Positions 1 through 9,349 of a stretch of 64,000 bases of DNA are shown one piece after another. The DNA is from Whalleya microplaca (taxonomy: Eukaryota; Ascomycota; Sordariomycetes; Xylariales; Xylariaceae). Every line of letters begins with the position of its first letter. Position 1 is the first letter of the stretch. The position numbers were made by a program, and so were the translations under genes. The notes below the pieces were generated by a model. It was not told the DNA's origin. It searched no databases and saw nothing but the letters and a program-made list of their open reading frames with translations. The stretch covers positions 124,001-188,000 of the forward strand of contig MU385728.1 of NCBI GenBank assembly GCA_022497155.1, in the 5' to 3' direction.

Positions 1-1185
1 AATGCGCCAACCACAGAGTGCAGCAACCCACGATTGTGGAAGAGCACGAAATCGCCTTCCTCCCAGTCATGTGCGTACACCATCCTCGGCGCGATGCCCG
101 GGCGCTGCAGCCGGTGCACCGTCTCGCGGACCTCGGCCAGATCATCGACCACGGTGCCGTCCGCCAGGTGCAGCTTGCGCGCGGGCGAGGGATGGATCTG
201 CAGCGCCAGCTTCCCCGTCACGGGATTGCGCCAGCACAGCGGCAGCACCTGGATCTTGTCCTCCTCGACGGGCGGGAGCTCTGCCAGCGGGACCTCGAGG
301 CCCACGGGGCCCTGGATGCCGAGGCCGTCGGGACGCGACTTGGCGTTGCTGATCCAGATGTACGGGTGCGGCGCGTACTCGACCTTGGTGGTGCGCGCGA
401 ACGCCTTGTCGGCCTCGGAGAGCAGGTCGTACATCGCGTACCCCGACACGAACGCCGTGGTGCCTAGGGGCACGTCCAGCTCGTCGCCGGTGCCGTCGTC
501 GTAGCGGCAGGTCTGGCGGCGGCCGCCGGGGACCTTGACCGCGAGGAGCGTGGTCACCACGGGCGGGGCCAGGCCGTACAGGGCGGCGTCGATGTGCCAG
601 CGGTAGAAGCGGGTGAAGTCGAGGTCTTCGTCAGCGGGGATGGTCGTTGCGTGGAAGGTCTTGTGGTGCGGGTGTTTGAGGCGGATATCCTTCAGGCCTT
701 CGTATTCGGCCACGAAGCCGTTCCCAATCACCTGGACCTGCGGCTGGTGAGGGATCGTCTTGAGGTCCGGGTGCAGGATGCTGCGCTTGGCGTCGAGCGT
801 CTTGCCGTGGCCGTATGAAGTGGCAGCCGGGTCGAACCGGCGCGTCAGCTCATACTGGGCCTTCGCTGACGTACCGCCCTGGTTTTTGAAGACTAGGACC
901 TGGTGTGTGAAAAGGGCTTCACGGATAATGTCGAAGTCGGCATCTACCGTTCAGTCAGCAGCTGTCGTGTGGTCGATGAAAGCTGGCTAGGTCACTTACC
1001 AAAGGAGGTTACCGATTTTACGGGTATTCTCCCATTAATTCAGTGCAGAGGACTCGGTCAATCACGATATGCATTGCTCAAACCTTACCAGTGAGATGCT
1101 CAACATTTGCATTATGAACAGTGGCGCCAAAGTCGACAGCAGAAGTGTCTGGGAAGGCGAGCGGTTTTACTGTAATTTGCGACAT
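1..1185 (-). CDS. xanA: alpha-ketoglutarate-dependent xanthine dioxygenase XanA, 3' end outside window
   Basis: XanA is a Fe(II)/2-oxoglutarate dioxygenase (TauD/TfdA fold) that hydroxylates xanthine to uric acid in fungal purine catabolism. The start ATG is at 1185-1183. Exon 1 is 1089-1185, the intron 944-1088 (GTAAGG...TAG), and exon 2 runs from 943 off the window edge. Joined, it gives 346 codons of an expected ~370. Iron ligands are visible: the HxD motif in RWHIDAALYG (H149, D151) and the distal His in HNRGLLHSVVGA (about H341). Stretches such as YGHGKTLDAKRSILHPDLKT and HQPQVQVIG are what I recall of Aspergillus XanA rather than of sulfonate dioxygenases. The HxD falls at the residue numbers I recall for A. 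nidulans XanA. The third-position GC of exon 2 is high compared with its surroundings. A UaY-type site lies 184 bp upstream. The main alternative is another TauD-like dioxygenase. Confidence 0.86.
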
Positions 1186-1312
1186 TTTATACTCGACGGC
1201 TTTGTCAGAACTTAGATTGAGTGCTCAGAGTGAGAATATTGACAATAGGTAGAGGAGGAATGTCAGGGGAAAGGAATGAGTGAAGGCTGGGTGTATTTAA
1301 GTGATTGACTCA

Positions 1313-1318
1313 AGATAA
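1313..1318 (+). promoter_or_regulatory. GATA-factor (AreA/NIT2-type) motif in xanA promoter
   Basis: AGATAA matches HGATAR, the core site of the nitrogen-metabolite GATA activator. It lies between the UaY-type element and the xanA start codon, 128 bp from the ATG. The motif is short and common, so support comes from its context. Confidence 0.35.
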
Positions 1319-1368
1319 GAATGACGCAAGGAGGTCCCCGACGAATGCGGAGGTACACGGTGACTTAA

Positions 1369-1382
1369 TCGGCAGCGACCGA
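1369..1382. promoter_or_regulatory. UaY-type binding site (TCGG-N6-CCGA) upstream of xanA
   Basis: The sequence TCGG CAGCGA CCGA is a perfect dyad with a 6-nt spacer. It matches the consensus known for UaY, the Zn2Cys6 activator that mediates uric-acid induction of purine-utilisation genes in Aspergillus. It lies 184 bp upstream of the xanA start codon. The match is seen directly in the sequence; function here is inferred. Confidence 0.6.
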
Positions 1383-1446
1383 CGGTCTGAGAATAGTCCA
1401 ATACGTGTACTGTGTTACCTATGTCTTTCAAGAGTTATACTCATGC

Positions 1447-1501
1447 TGATAGACCTGTGTAATTGGTCTTATCAATTGACATTTCCTCGGGTGCAAGATA
1501 G
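1447..1501. promoter_or_regulatory. cluster of three HGATAR motifs upstream of xanA
   Basis: TGATAG (1447-1452), TGATAA on the minus strand (1469-1474) and AGATAG (1496-1501) lie within 55 bp, distal to the UaY-type element. Clustered GATA sites are usual in promoters subject to nitrogen-metabolite repression. Chance occurrence in AT-rich DNA is possible. Confidence 0.3.
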
Positions 1502-2486
1502 CCTTACACAATCCCCCCTAAGTTACTCCCCACACTTGGATAAAATTGACCAATGAAACCCCGACTTAGGTATAATTATTAGAATCTGATTGGTTGATAC
1601 TGTAGTTGTCTGTTAGGGAGGGAGGCCTAAGGTAAGGTATGGTGACCAAAAGTGGGTTGTATTAATGATGGTGTTGTGAGCTACCTGTGACTAGGTGACA
1701 ATTCCTTATAAGTGGAGGGCACGGACCACCCTTACAATACCTCACATTTGGTAATTTTTACTTGTTGGGAATAGATCGCATGAAGCTTTCTAGCACTAAA
1801 AGATAAGCAAGCAGTGATCTAGTGACGGCCAATCGTGTCTTTTGGCTGTCTGCACGTTTGCCATAAATGACACGACATAAAGAAACAAACTACAACGTAG
1901 ATACCTTAAGTATAGATGTAGGAAAACATTTTCAGTGCCCCGTCAGTATTAAGCATGGCGTATTCGGGACATGTGACCATTTTACAGACTCTGATACCAA
2001 AGTCCGGTTACACCATTTATATTAGACTATTATTGGTAGTATACTCTTCAGACAAGTGTGAAATTTTCCAGGTGGACTATGCATAGTTATCTTCAGGTGT
2101 TCCGGCTAATTGTATCAGTAGCGAACTCGCTCTGCTCTTCTCAGCCCTTCGCCCATATTATTGCTTTGATTGCATGAATGAATACCAACATAGACTGATT
2201 AGATAAAGGGAATAGACTTAATAATATCATTGTTTTGATGTACTTTCAACCCGAGCATTGTATTCACCTCTCACAAAGTAGGTAGAAACAAAGAGAACCA
2301 TTACAATGTTGTTGTTGGATCAATTACCTGGATCATGTTCATCAACAACTCCCCTTAGATGGCGAGGGATTAGGTTCTATAAATACTGCTGTCTACACTG
2401 CCTGGCCTACCAATCTACAGCTAGCCAAGCATAACATCTGATTTCAGCACGGTACAGTACAGTTCAAGAGATACACACTATTCAAG

Positions 2487-3233
2487 ATGGCTCCTAACTT
2501 TGCAGATTATGTAGACCATGTCTATGAGCGCAGCAATATATACGTAGCCGCGGGCGATGTCGATTACGGGATTTATGAATCCCCAGACTGGGACTTCGAG
2601 AAAGCCATTCACTGGCTCGATGGCTCAAAGTCTGAGATCAGCGCTGTCCACCATGAGAAGGCTTACACGGCAGCCTACAAGATAGCGAGGGAAGCGATTG
2701 AGCGCCAAAGGCGAGATGTCAACCCCAGCTGGCGCCAGCGCCATATAAGGGAGGAAGGACAACCCGTACTCCTCATTGCGCCGAAGGCGAATGCACAATC
2801 GTCAGACGAGGCCTTCTATTCACTCATGGAATCATTATTCGAACAGCTATGGCCAATAGTCGAGCCTTCCCACTGGCGGGAGATATGCTCGAAGGTCGAC
2901 CTTAATCTTAAATATTATTTCGACCCACTCAAGTGCGACTCCGATACCGTGGGAACTTATTGGTGTGCACTCGAAAAACTTTTGGCAGTAGGCGTGAAAT
3001 CGCCGAAGCCTTGGGTGAAACACCACCTCTGCGTTGTTGCAGACATCGATCACGCCGGTTCTGAGGAGGTCAATGCTGATGGTCAAGAGGTGAGTGCTGT
3101 CAAAAGATTTATTGAAATACTCGAGAATATGTTCGTGACTCCGGACAAGGGAAGGCTTTTATTCGTTACCAGCAAGCCATACAATATAACTGCTATGGTA
3201 GAGAATAAGGAACGTGTCGTCAACCTCTACTAA
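2487..3233 (+). CDS. hypothetical protein, possible degenerate STAND/NACHT-like fragment
   Basis: This is a single-exon frame of 248 codons with a TATA-like box about 100 bp upstream. I do not recognise the family. The C-terminal half reads like the Walker-B and sensor-1 strands of STAND/NACHT NTPases: a hydrophobic strand LCVVADIDHAG (about residues 182-192), a helix, then RLLFVTSKPYN (about residues 226-236), resembling the usual VDALDE ... ITSRP layout. No P-loop (GxxxxGKT/S) is visible; the position where it might lie reads PVLLIAPKANAQSS. If related, it is an inactive or truncated NTPase-like protein. No signal peptide or membrane segment is evident. Codon usage looks coding throughout and no intron is needed. 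It may be lineage-specific. Confidence 0.6.
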   Translation: MAPNFADYVDHVYERSNIYVAAGDVDYGIYESPDWDFEKAIHWLDGSKSEISAVHHEKAYTAAYKIAREAIERQRRDVNPSWRQRHIREEGQPVLLIAPKANAQSSDEAFYSLMESLFEQLWPIVEPSHWREICSKVDLNLKYYFDPLKCDSDTVGTYWCALEKLLAVGVKSPKPWVKHHLCVVADIDHAGSEEVNADGQEVSAVKRFIEILENMFVTPDKGRLLFVTSKPYNITAMVENKERVVNLY

Positions 3234-3527
3234 AGAAAGGAGACTATGTCGTAGCGGTTAACCAAATTGTAATGAAATGATGAATATAAGAAATTTCAAC
3301 TAGCATGATCCCTACATAGAAACAATTACTATAGCGACAAATTCAGAAAGCCTGCATTGTAAGTCGTCAATTTTGCCTAACTATATTATAAGTCTGAAAA
3401 GGGGGCTGTGAACTTTCCTTTTTTTGAATTTCAAGTGACATGTTTTAGTATATAAAATAGCATGAAATTCGCTGCTGCTTTATTCCATATCTACATATAT
3501 GCATCATTGAATGCTACATTGAATGGT

Positions 3528-5660
3528 TTATAAACGTACTTTTTCATTCCTTAGTTCCTGGAGATCACTGCTTGTGAAAGGGACGTAAGCTGACTGGCCA
3601 GGTGGCAGCCAATATATCGCATCTGCCGCTGCCCCCTTTTCCTTAGCTCCTTTCTCAATAGCTTCCAGGTTGATACCTTCAGATCTCAGGCGACCCTTTG
3701 TTAATTTCATTGTCCCCGTGTACTCGAGCTGTTTGACTACTCTCACAAAAACTGGCACAGCGTATCGCGGGAGTTTCGCGAGACAGTGTCCTGCCAGCCC
3801 CTTGAGATCTAAACCCCGTCCACTTGCTATCTCTTCGGGGTCAGTCGAAACCCCTTCCGTGGCAACAATGGCCGCACACCCAGCCCGACCATCGGCATTT
3901 GGCACTAAGACGCCATACACATTCGCCTCCGCGACTTGCGGGAACATCCCAACAACATCACCGACTTCGTTCGCTGCCACATTCTCCGAATGCCAGCGGA
4001 AGGTATCGCCCAGGCGGTCAACGAAATACAGCCTGTGGTCAGAATCAAGGCGCAACATGTCGCCAGAGCGGAACCAAAGATCCCCCTTTTTGAAAATGTC
4101 GGCAACCCGACGCTTCACCGCGGCCTCGTGATTGCTGTAGTAAGTAGGAAACCCCGCATCTGGGTCTGACGGATCCAAGCGCCAGATCGTCTCACCCGCT
4201 TGGCCAGCCTTGCACTCGATAGCAAAGCCGTCGTTTCCGCGTATAATCTCGTGCGTGTCCGGGTCGATACGTACGCGCTTCTCGCTGTTTCCGTTCCACC
4301 AGTGCCACAACGGCCCTCGCAAGGCGATTGCGCCACGTGAGAAATCGCCTCGGTTAGGGTTGGTTGTGAAGCCCATGCCATCCGTTGCGGCGTAGAGCTC
4401 GTGGATACACTCGATGCCGAAGCGCTGCCGGAAAGGCTCCCATACGTCAACGCGCAGGCCGTTGCCCCAGGCTGTATGAACGTTGTGGCTGGTATCGAGT
4501 GGACTAGGTGGCGCATTGAGGAGGTAACGGCAAAGCTCGCCCACGTATTGGATATAGGTCGCCTTCGAAGCATTAACTTCAGGCCAGAAGGTTTTGTGTG
4601 AGAACTTGCGCGATAGAACCACGGTAGCCCCCGACCCTATGCATTTAACTGTTTGCCAACAACAGTCAGTTCATAATCCTGTCACATGTTTCCGGGGAAG
4701 AGGGGACTGAGGATGGGTTGTGATAAGATGAAGCCCTGTCTCAAGAGCATAAAGTTGGAAACGTCCATAACGTGTAGATAAACTTGGAAGTACATACGGC
4801 AACACAGCCCCTGAGCAGACGCATGATAGAGCGGCAGACATGTATACATTCTATCACCAGGCTTAAGGTTCAGCGGAACAGCTATACCTTGCGACATAAG
4901 CAGCTGGCGCCCACGTGTTATAACTGTACCTTTGGGCATCCCAGTAGTGCCAGAAGTGTAAATGAGAGTGGCAGCCTCCAGAGGCATTATATCTGTACGG
5001 CGCGAAGATGGAAGTGGGGTTATATCTGTGAGGGATCCAATAGTCTCGGGACTGTAGTAAACAGTTTTGGTGCCTGATTCGACAAGTTTCTGCTCGACTG
5101 GGGAGACGAGGTCGCGGATATCGGAGTCCGCAAGCACATATCGAGCGCCAGAGATTTTGATGCAATGGACGAGCGTGTCAGCCGTCAGGTTGCAGTTTAT
5201 GAAAGCTATCTTAGCTCCTATGGCTTCGAGGGCAAGCCAAATCATGATATACTCGGGGCTATTGGCACCATCAAGCGCGACCATCTCGCCCTTTTCGATG
5301 CCCAAGTCATTCATAAGCCAGTTTCCAACGGGCTGCAAGGCCTTGTGAAATTCCGTGTAAGTCCACTCACGGCCCTCGAAGACGAGGAAGACTAGATCGC
5401 CCATCGCGGTGCCAGCGCGATCCTCGAAAATATTGTATATAAGTAACTTGCCCTCTTGGACCTTCTTGGTGAAATAATCCGCATAGCGCGTCATTCCTAC
5501 TGCGCGACTACCCAGACGATAATCATTGCGAATGTGAAGCCGAGCATCGAGGTAAGCTGCGAGCGCAGCGCCCCCGGCGGCCGCGGCTCCTGCTACTGCC
5601 ACTAACCACCACCTCGATTAGCAAAGCACACTTCAGGATGGAGTCAAACTCACAGGCCAT
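3528..5660 (-). CDS. very-long-chain acyl-CoA synthetase / fatty acid transporter (FAT1/FATP family)
   Basis: Membrane-associated AMP-forming enzyme that activates long and very-long-chain fatty acids to CoA thioesters and couples this to uptake. Exons: 5654-5660, 4798-5601 and 3528-4648; introns 5602-5653 (GTGAGT...TTAG, branch GCTAAT) and 4649-4797 (GTATGT...ACAG). The joined frame is 643 aa, usual for the family. The N-terminus has an Ala/Gly-rich hydrophobic segment. The AMP-binding P-loop LIYTSGTTGMPKG is near residues 215-227, and the FATP/VLACS signature region reads GDTFRWHSENVAANEV. The protein ends EKVRL, a weak PTS1-like tail comparable to that of Fat1 proteins. Without the 7-nt first exon (ATG GCC T) the main exon has no ATG before an in-frame stop, so that tiny exon is required. 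Expected locations are ER, lipid droplet or peroxisome. Confidence 0.88.
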
Positions 5661-7539
5661 CTCAACGATATATCGATGCCTTGAAGAAGCTATGGGGATG
5701 ACGATGTGTCCAACTCGGAGGGTTCTGTATTGTGTACAAGAGTTGGAGCGGTTCCATCATAATTGCAGGAGCCGAGGCTGGTTACATGACATGACCCATA
5801 CTTGTCGGTCCCTGCGAGATTACAGGGTTCCTTCGCATAGATCCGTATCAGAAAAACGGCACAGCACCAACGGTGTACGTGTACGGTGCGGTTGCAATTA
5901 GCAAGGCAAGGGTCGGAGTTCGGTAACGACGCAAGGAGAGTTTCTGGTAAACGGATTGACCAGACTCGAAACGGCTCAATTTATTTTCCCATCCCGACTC
6001 CGTACAAGTACAAGGGTGAAGTTTTGTGTGAAATGGGGAGAGAGTTCGGATGATTCTGACCGGGGATTTTGTGTAGATCTTTCCAATCGATATTCCAATT
6101 CCATAATTATGATGCCTGCTATTGGATCCACCCAACCTGGCGGGCAGGCGGGATACTGGGACCGACTAATAAACATCATCGAGTGCTATTCATACCAATT
6201 GATGGCGTTAGGTACACGGGATTTCTCGTGTGACTCTGCCGCTTGCCATCACTCAAGAAGGCTCCTTCAAGGACGGACGCCTGTCATGCTACCGGTACCC
6301 CTTAGGGCGGTACTCTGTGTTAGAAAGCTTGAAATTTATGACCCCGAACAAAATAGGTAGACCTGAGTGTAGAAAAAGACGGCAACAAATTACAGCCCAT
6401 AGCCCACGTTCTTATAGCCGAGTAACCATTCATATTCCCGTCTAGCATCCCTTCTAGGCGTATGCCATTCGACCGTGTATCCGGACTAGGCAGCATCCCG
6501 ACAGTCATAACAAAATTGGTGTAGAGTTCAGTAAGTGCTTACATCTATGTGAAATACTTGAAGTTGGCTTCAACCATGCCCAATTGAGGTGGTCGCTATA
6601 TTTTCCGTGGCTCTAGGTTACAATACCTATACCTCTCATAAGTCACTTGTTGACGAAGACTATCCATTGGAAGCGAGGGGCACTCATCCAATAGAAGAGA
6701 CTGCCCCCAGGCTTCACACTACATTAATTAAGATATAATTAAAGCAACTTACTCATTACTTTGTCCCATATTAACACATATACTTCTAACTTTTATGCTC
6801 GGAGATTCTTCTACCAATAGAGAACGTAGTTGGCTTACTTAATTATTGCATACCCTACTACGCGTCGCTGCTCAGGGGACTACAGTAGAGGTGCGAAGCT
6901 CTACAAGCGAGCACAAAACCTAAACCAACCCGATAATCCCATCATCGTCAGCTTGCCAGAAAGACATAATTACTAGCAAGGAGATTAGTCGTAGCTACGA
7001 GCACGCACTCGAACTGATGCCTAACAACCGTGTATTGGCTAACGGAGGGATCTATGCTGAGACTTTATTGGCGTAGATGACTTGTATAACGAGATAGACG
7101 GACACGGTACACGGAGCCTCAGGCTGCATGTGAAGAGAATGGCTAAAAGGCCTATATTCTTCTAGAACGAAGCTATCTGCAGTGTGTGTGTGTGTGTGTC
7201 TGATGGAGAGCTAAGCTAAAAAGGAGGGTGAAGGAGGAAGGCCTTTAATCCTGTGGGATTAAAGTGGGACCGCAATAGGTGGTCATGTGACCTGACAACT
7301 TGGGTACAGACGTAGAATATATATAATAGAACTATAGATGTATAAACTTAGGAAGTGTTGAAAGTATAAATTATAGTCGTAATACTTTCGCCTCGGGTTC
7401 AGACAATGTGAAAAGACGGAGGCTTAAAAGACACAAATGCGTTAGTCATAATTTCCGCGAAATACCATTATGTGATCAACTCTCCTGATTCAAAATAGCG
7501 AAGATCAGTCCAATCGCGCACAGTCCCATCTTCTCGAAG
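5661..7539. other. gene-poor intergenic region
   Basis: 1.9 kb between two minus-strand genes. The first ~400 bp should hold the promoter of the FAT1-like gene. Open frames here are short, lack family resemblance and have poor codon structure. A (GT)9 microsatellite lies at 7182-7199. Nothing else was recognised. Confidence 0.55.
7182..7199. repeat. (GT)9 microsatellite
   Basis: Nine uninterrupted GT dinucleotides in intergenic DNA downstream of the PPOX-like gene. Confidence 0.9.
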
Positions 7540-8397
7540 CTAATAATTGACTTGAGAGTCCGAGACAGAACTGGGTGAACCACCTGGCGCACTCCTGACT
7601 CCGAGCAATACATCTTGTATACGAGTGCGTGCTGGAATAAATTGAAAAGCAGGGTGTGTGGCAGCCATGACGGCTATTATGAAGGCCATGGCAATGATGA
7701 TGAAGTGCTCGACCTGAAAGTTTGATCTTTTGTTCAGGCTGCCTATATTCTTGGGAGCAAATGGTCCAACCATTTTCTTAACAGGTTGAATCGCATGGAT
7801 ACGCCCAGCTTTAAGACCCCTCGGCATTCCAGGAAGGCCATCCATGCTCCAGGCATTCTTAAGGGCCCAATAACGATCCATGCTCTCCTTTTCATTTCCA
7901 GCTAAGAATTTATCCTCTTTTCTTCGGAAGAAGTCATTCAGTGTTGTTCTGAACTCTTTGAAATCGTAAATAGGAACTGAATAGCCGCAGGAAGTGCCAA
8001 CCTGATGGATATCCACGACAATGATAGATCTAGTGCCAGGAATGCACTGGATGTTCTCTCTCTCCACGATCTCATCAAACTCTCGACTGCCGTTCTCAAG
8101 AACGCGGCCTTTGCCCCAGAATCTCAGGATGCGGGGTGGTCCTTCAAATGCGTTGAAGAGTATGGTAATGCGACCATTGCTAGGTTCAAGAAGATGCGAT
8201 ATGGTTTCGTTTCCAGATCCCGTCAAATCTAAATACCAGAATGTCTTATTGTCAGGAACGCCAAAGCTTTCACCTCCCTTTGGCGAGACATTGACGTGGC
8301 CATTGGCTGATAATGGCGCCGTCGACACCCAGAAGACCTTCTGTGCAAGAATCCAATTGATGAGGGATTCCGGGATTGTTTCAAAGTATGCGCCCAT
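7540..8397 (-). CDS. pyridoxamine 5'-phosphate oxidase-like (PPOX) FMN split-barrel protein with C-terminal membrane segment
   Basis: Single exon, 285 aa from the ATG at 8397. An ATG eight codons upstream (8421) is in frame, but fungal relatives start with MGxxxxxIP, as this Met does (MGAYFETIPESL). The N-terminal half shows the PPOX-family FMN-binding split barrel: VFWVSTAPLSANGHVNVSPKG-type strand-turn-strand (about residues 22-42), the FWYLDLTGSGNET block, and a strand ending RILRFWGKGRV. The family includes flavin or F420-like oxidoreductases of unknown substrate in fungi; function beyond flavin binding is not established. Residues about 231-248 (HFIIIAMAFIIAVMAAT) form a hydrophobic helix, likely a membrane anchor, followed by a short Ser/Pro-rich tail. 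No operon-like partner is nearby. Confidence 0.8.
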   Translation of the reverse strand: MGAYFETIPESLINWILAQKVFWVSTAPLSANGHVNVSPKGGESFGVPDNKTFWYLDLTGSGNETISHLLEPSNGRITILFNAFEGPPRILRFWGKGRVLENGSREFDEIVERENIQCIPGTRSIIVVDIHQVGTSCGYSVPIYDFKEFRTTLNDFFRRKEDKFLAGNEKESMDRYWALKNAWSMDGLPGMPRGLKAGRIHAIQPVKKMVGPFAPKNIGSLNKRSNFQVEHFIIIAMAFIIAVMAATHPAFQFIPARTRIQDVLLGVRSAPGGSPSSVSDSQVNY

Positions 8398-9349
8398 TGT
8401 TTCGGCAGTATGAATCACCACGATGGTTACAATTACCGCGTGTCAGGTCGAATATGCTAACTAGGAAGATATCAATACCGACGGGTGTTCAATCTACAAT
8501 GAGAAGTCGACAGAGAAATCGATACGTAAGACAAGTAGTCGTCAAATACCGAGCTTCCTGATAGAGGCAAACAAATGATTGCCAGTCGAGATAACCGGTG
8601 ACTGCCGGCGTGGAGGAGGAGACGTTGACGCAATACTACTTGATCGGGGGGTGTGGTACATATGCCGACATCGGACTACGCCCAATAGTAGCTAAGTAGA
8701 TAGACTAGTGGTGGCGGTGAACTCAATTATAAAGTGATTGGATAGCATCAAATAATCTTAGCTCTCGTGAAGTATGAAATGTTGCTTTACTAGACTTAGG
8801 ATTTGGTGTCTTTAAAGTAACCCAAGTATATTATTGTAGACTATAACCACACGAGTCAGGAGTCAGTCGTTATAAGGACCATAGATTGCGTGTACTAAAA
8901 CGACGTTAGGTGTATCAAATGCCAGCAGTTTATTAAACAGATATATACTCTATATAATAATACGTGTGACATTCTCATCACGGAATGATCAATAGGCAAG
9001 CTACCATTATTTCTCGAATGTCATAACAACAAATATCAAAAGCATTAGTGTTTCAAATGCTTTTTCTTGCATAACATTACAGCTAGTTTGAAGCCCTCGA
9101 AGTGAAGTAGGTGTCCAAAGAATTTTAGGTCATGCTAACATGAAATCCCCGAGAGCGCCAAGTAATTCAGCGTCCTGTAGTGCTGGTTTCCAAATGGAAG
9201 CCATCTTCTCAGGCCAGACAAGCCTACTCTCCAGAATGTTCGAAGTCTCTGTATAGACATCAGCGCTGCTAGACCAGGCCAGTTCGCTCACTACAGTATC
9301 CTGAGTCAGTGTACTTCTTTATAGGCAATTAGTCGCATTGTAGGAAGTC
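8398..9349. other. intergenic region
   Basis: About 0.95 kb of AT-rich sequence holding the presumed promoter of the PPOX-like gene and the 3' flank of the HET-domain gene. No open frame with family resemblance, RNA gene or notable repeat was found. Confidence 0.5.

Larger units (their letters stand above)
1186..2486. other. divergent intergenic region xanA / hypothetical gene
   Basis: This 1.3 kb AT-rich spacer separates two divergently transcribed genes. The xanA-proximal part carries the UaY-type and GATA motifs listed separately. A TATAAAT box at 2378-2384 lies about 100 bp before the ATG of the gene at 2487, and an ACCCCT-like stress element (CCCCTTAG, about 2351) lies just upstream of that box. 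No further gene is seen. Confidence 0.6.

Noticed and set aside
5956..6360. 134-codon plus-strand frame
   Set aside because: No family resemblance, overlaps an equally open minus-strand frame, no splice or promoter context; composition fits noncoding DNA.
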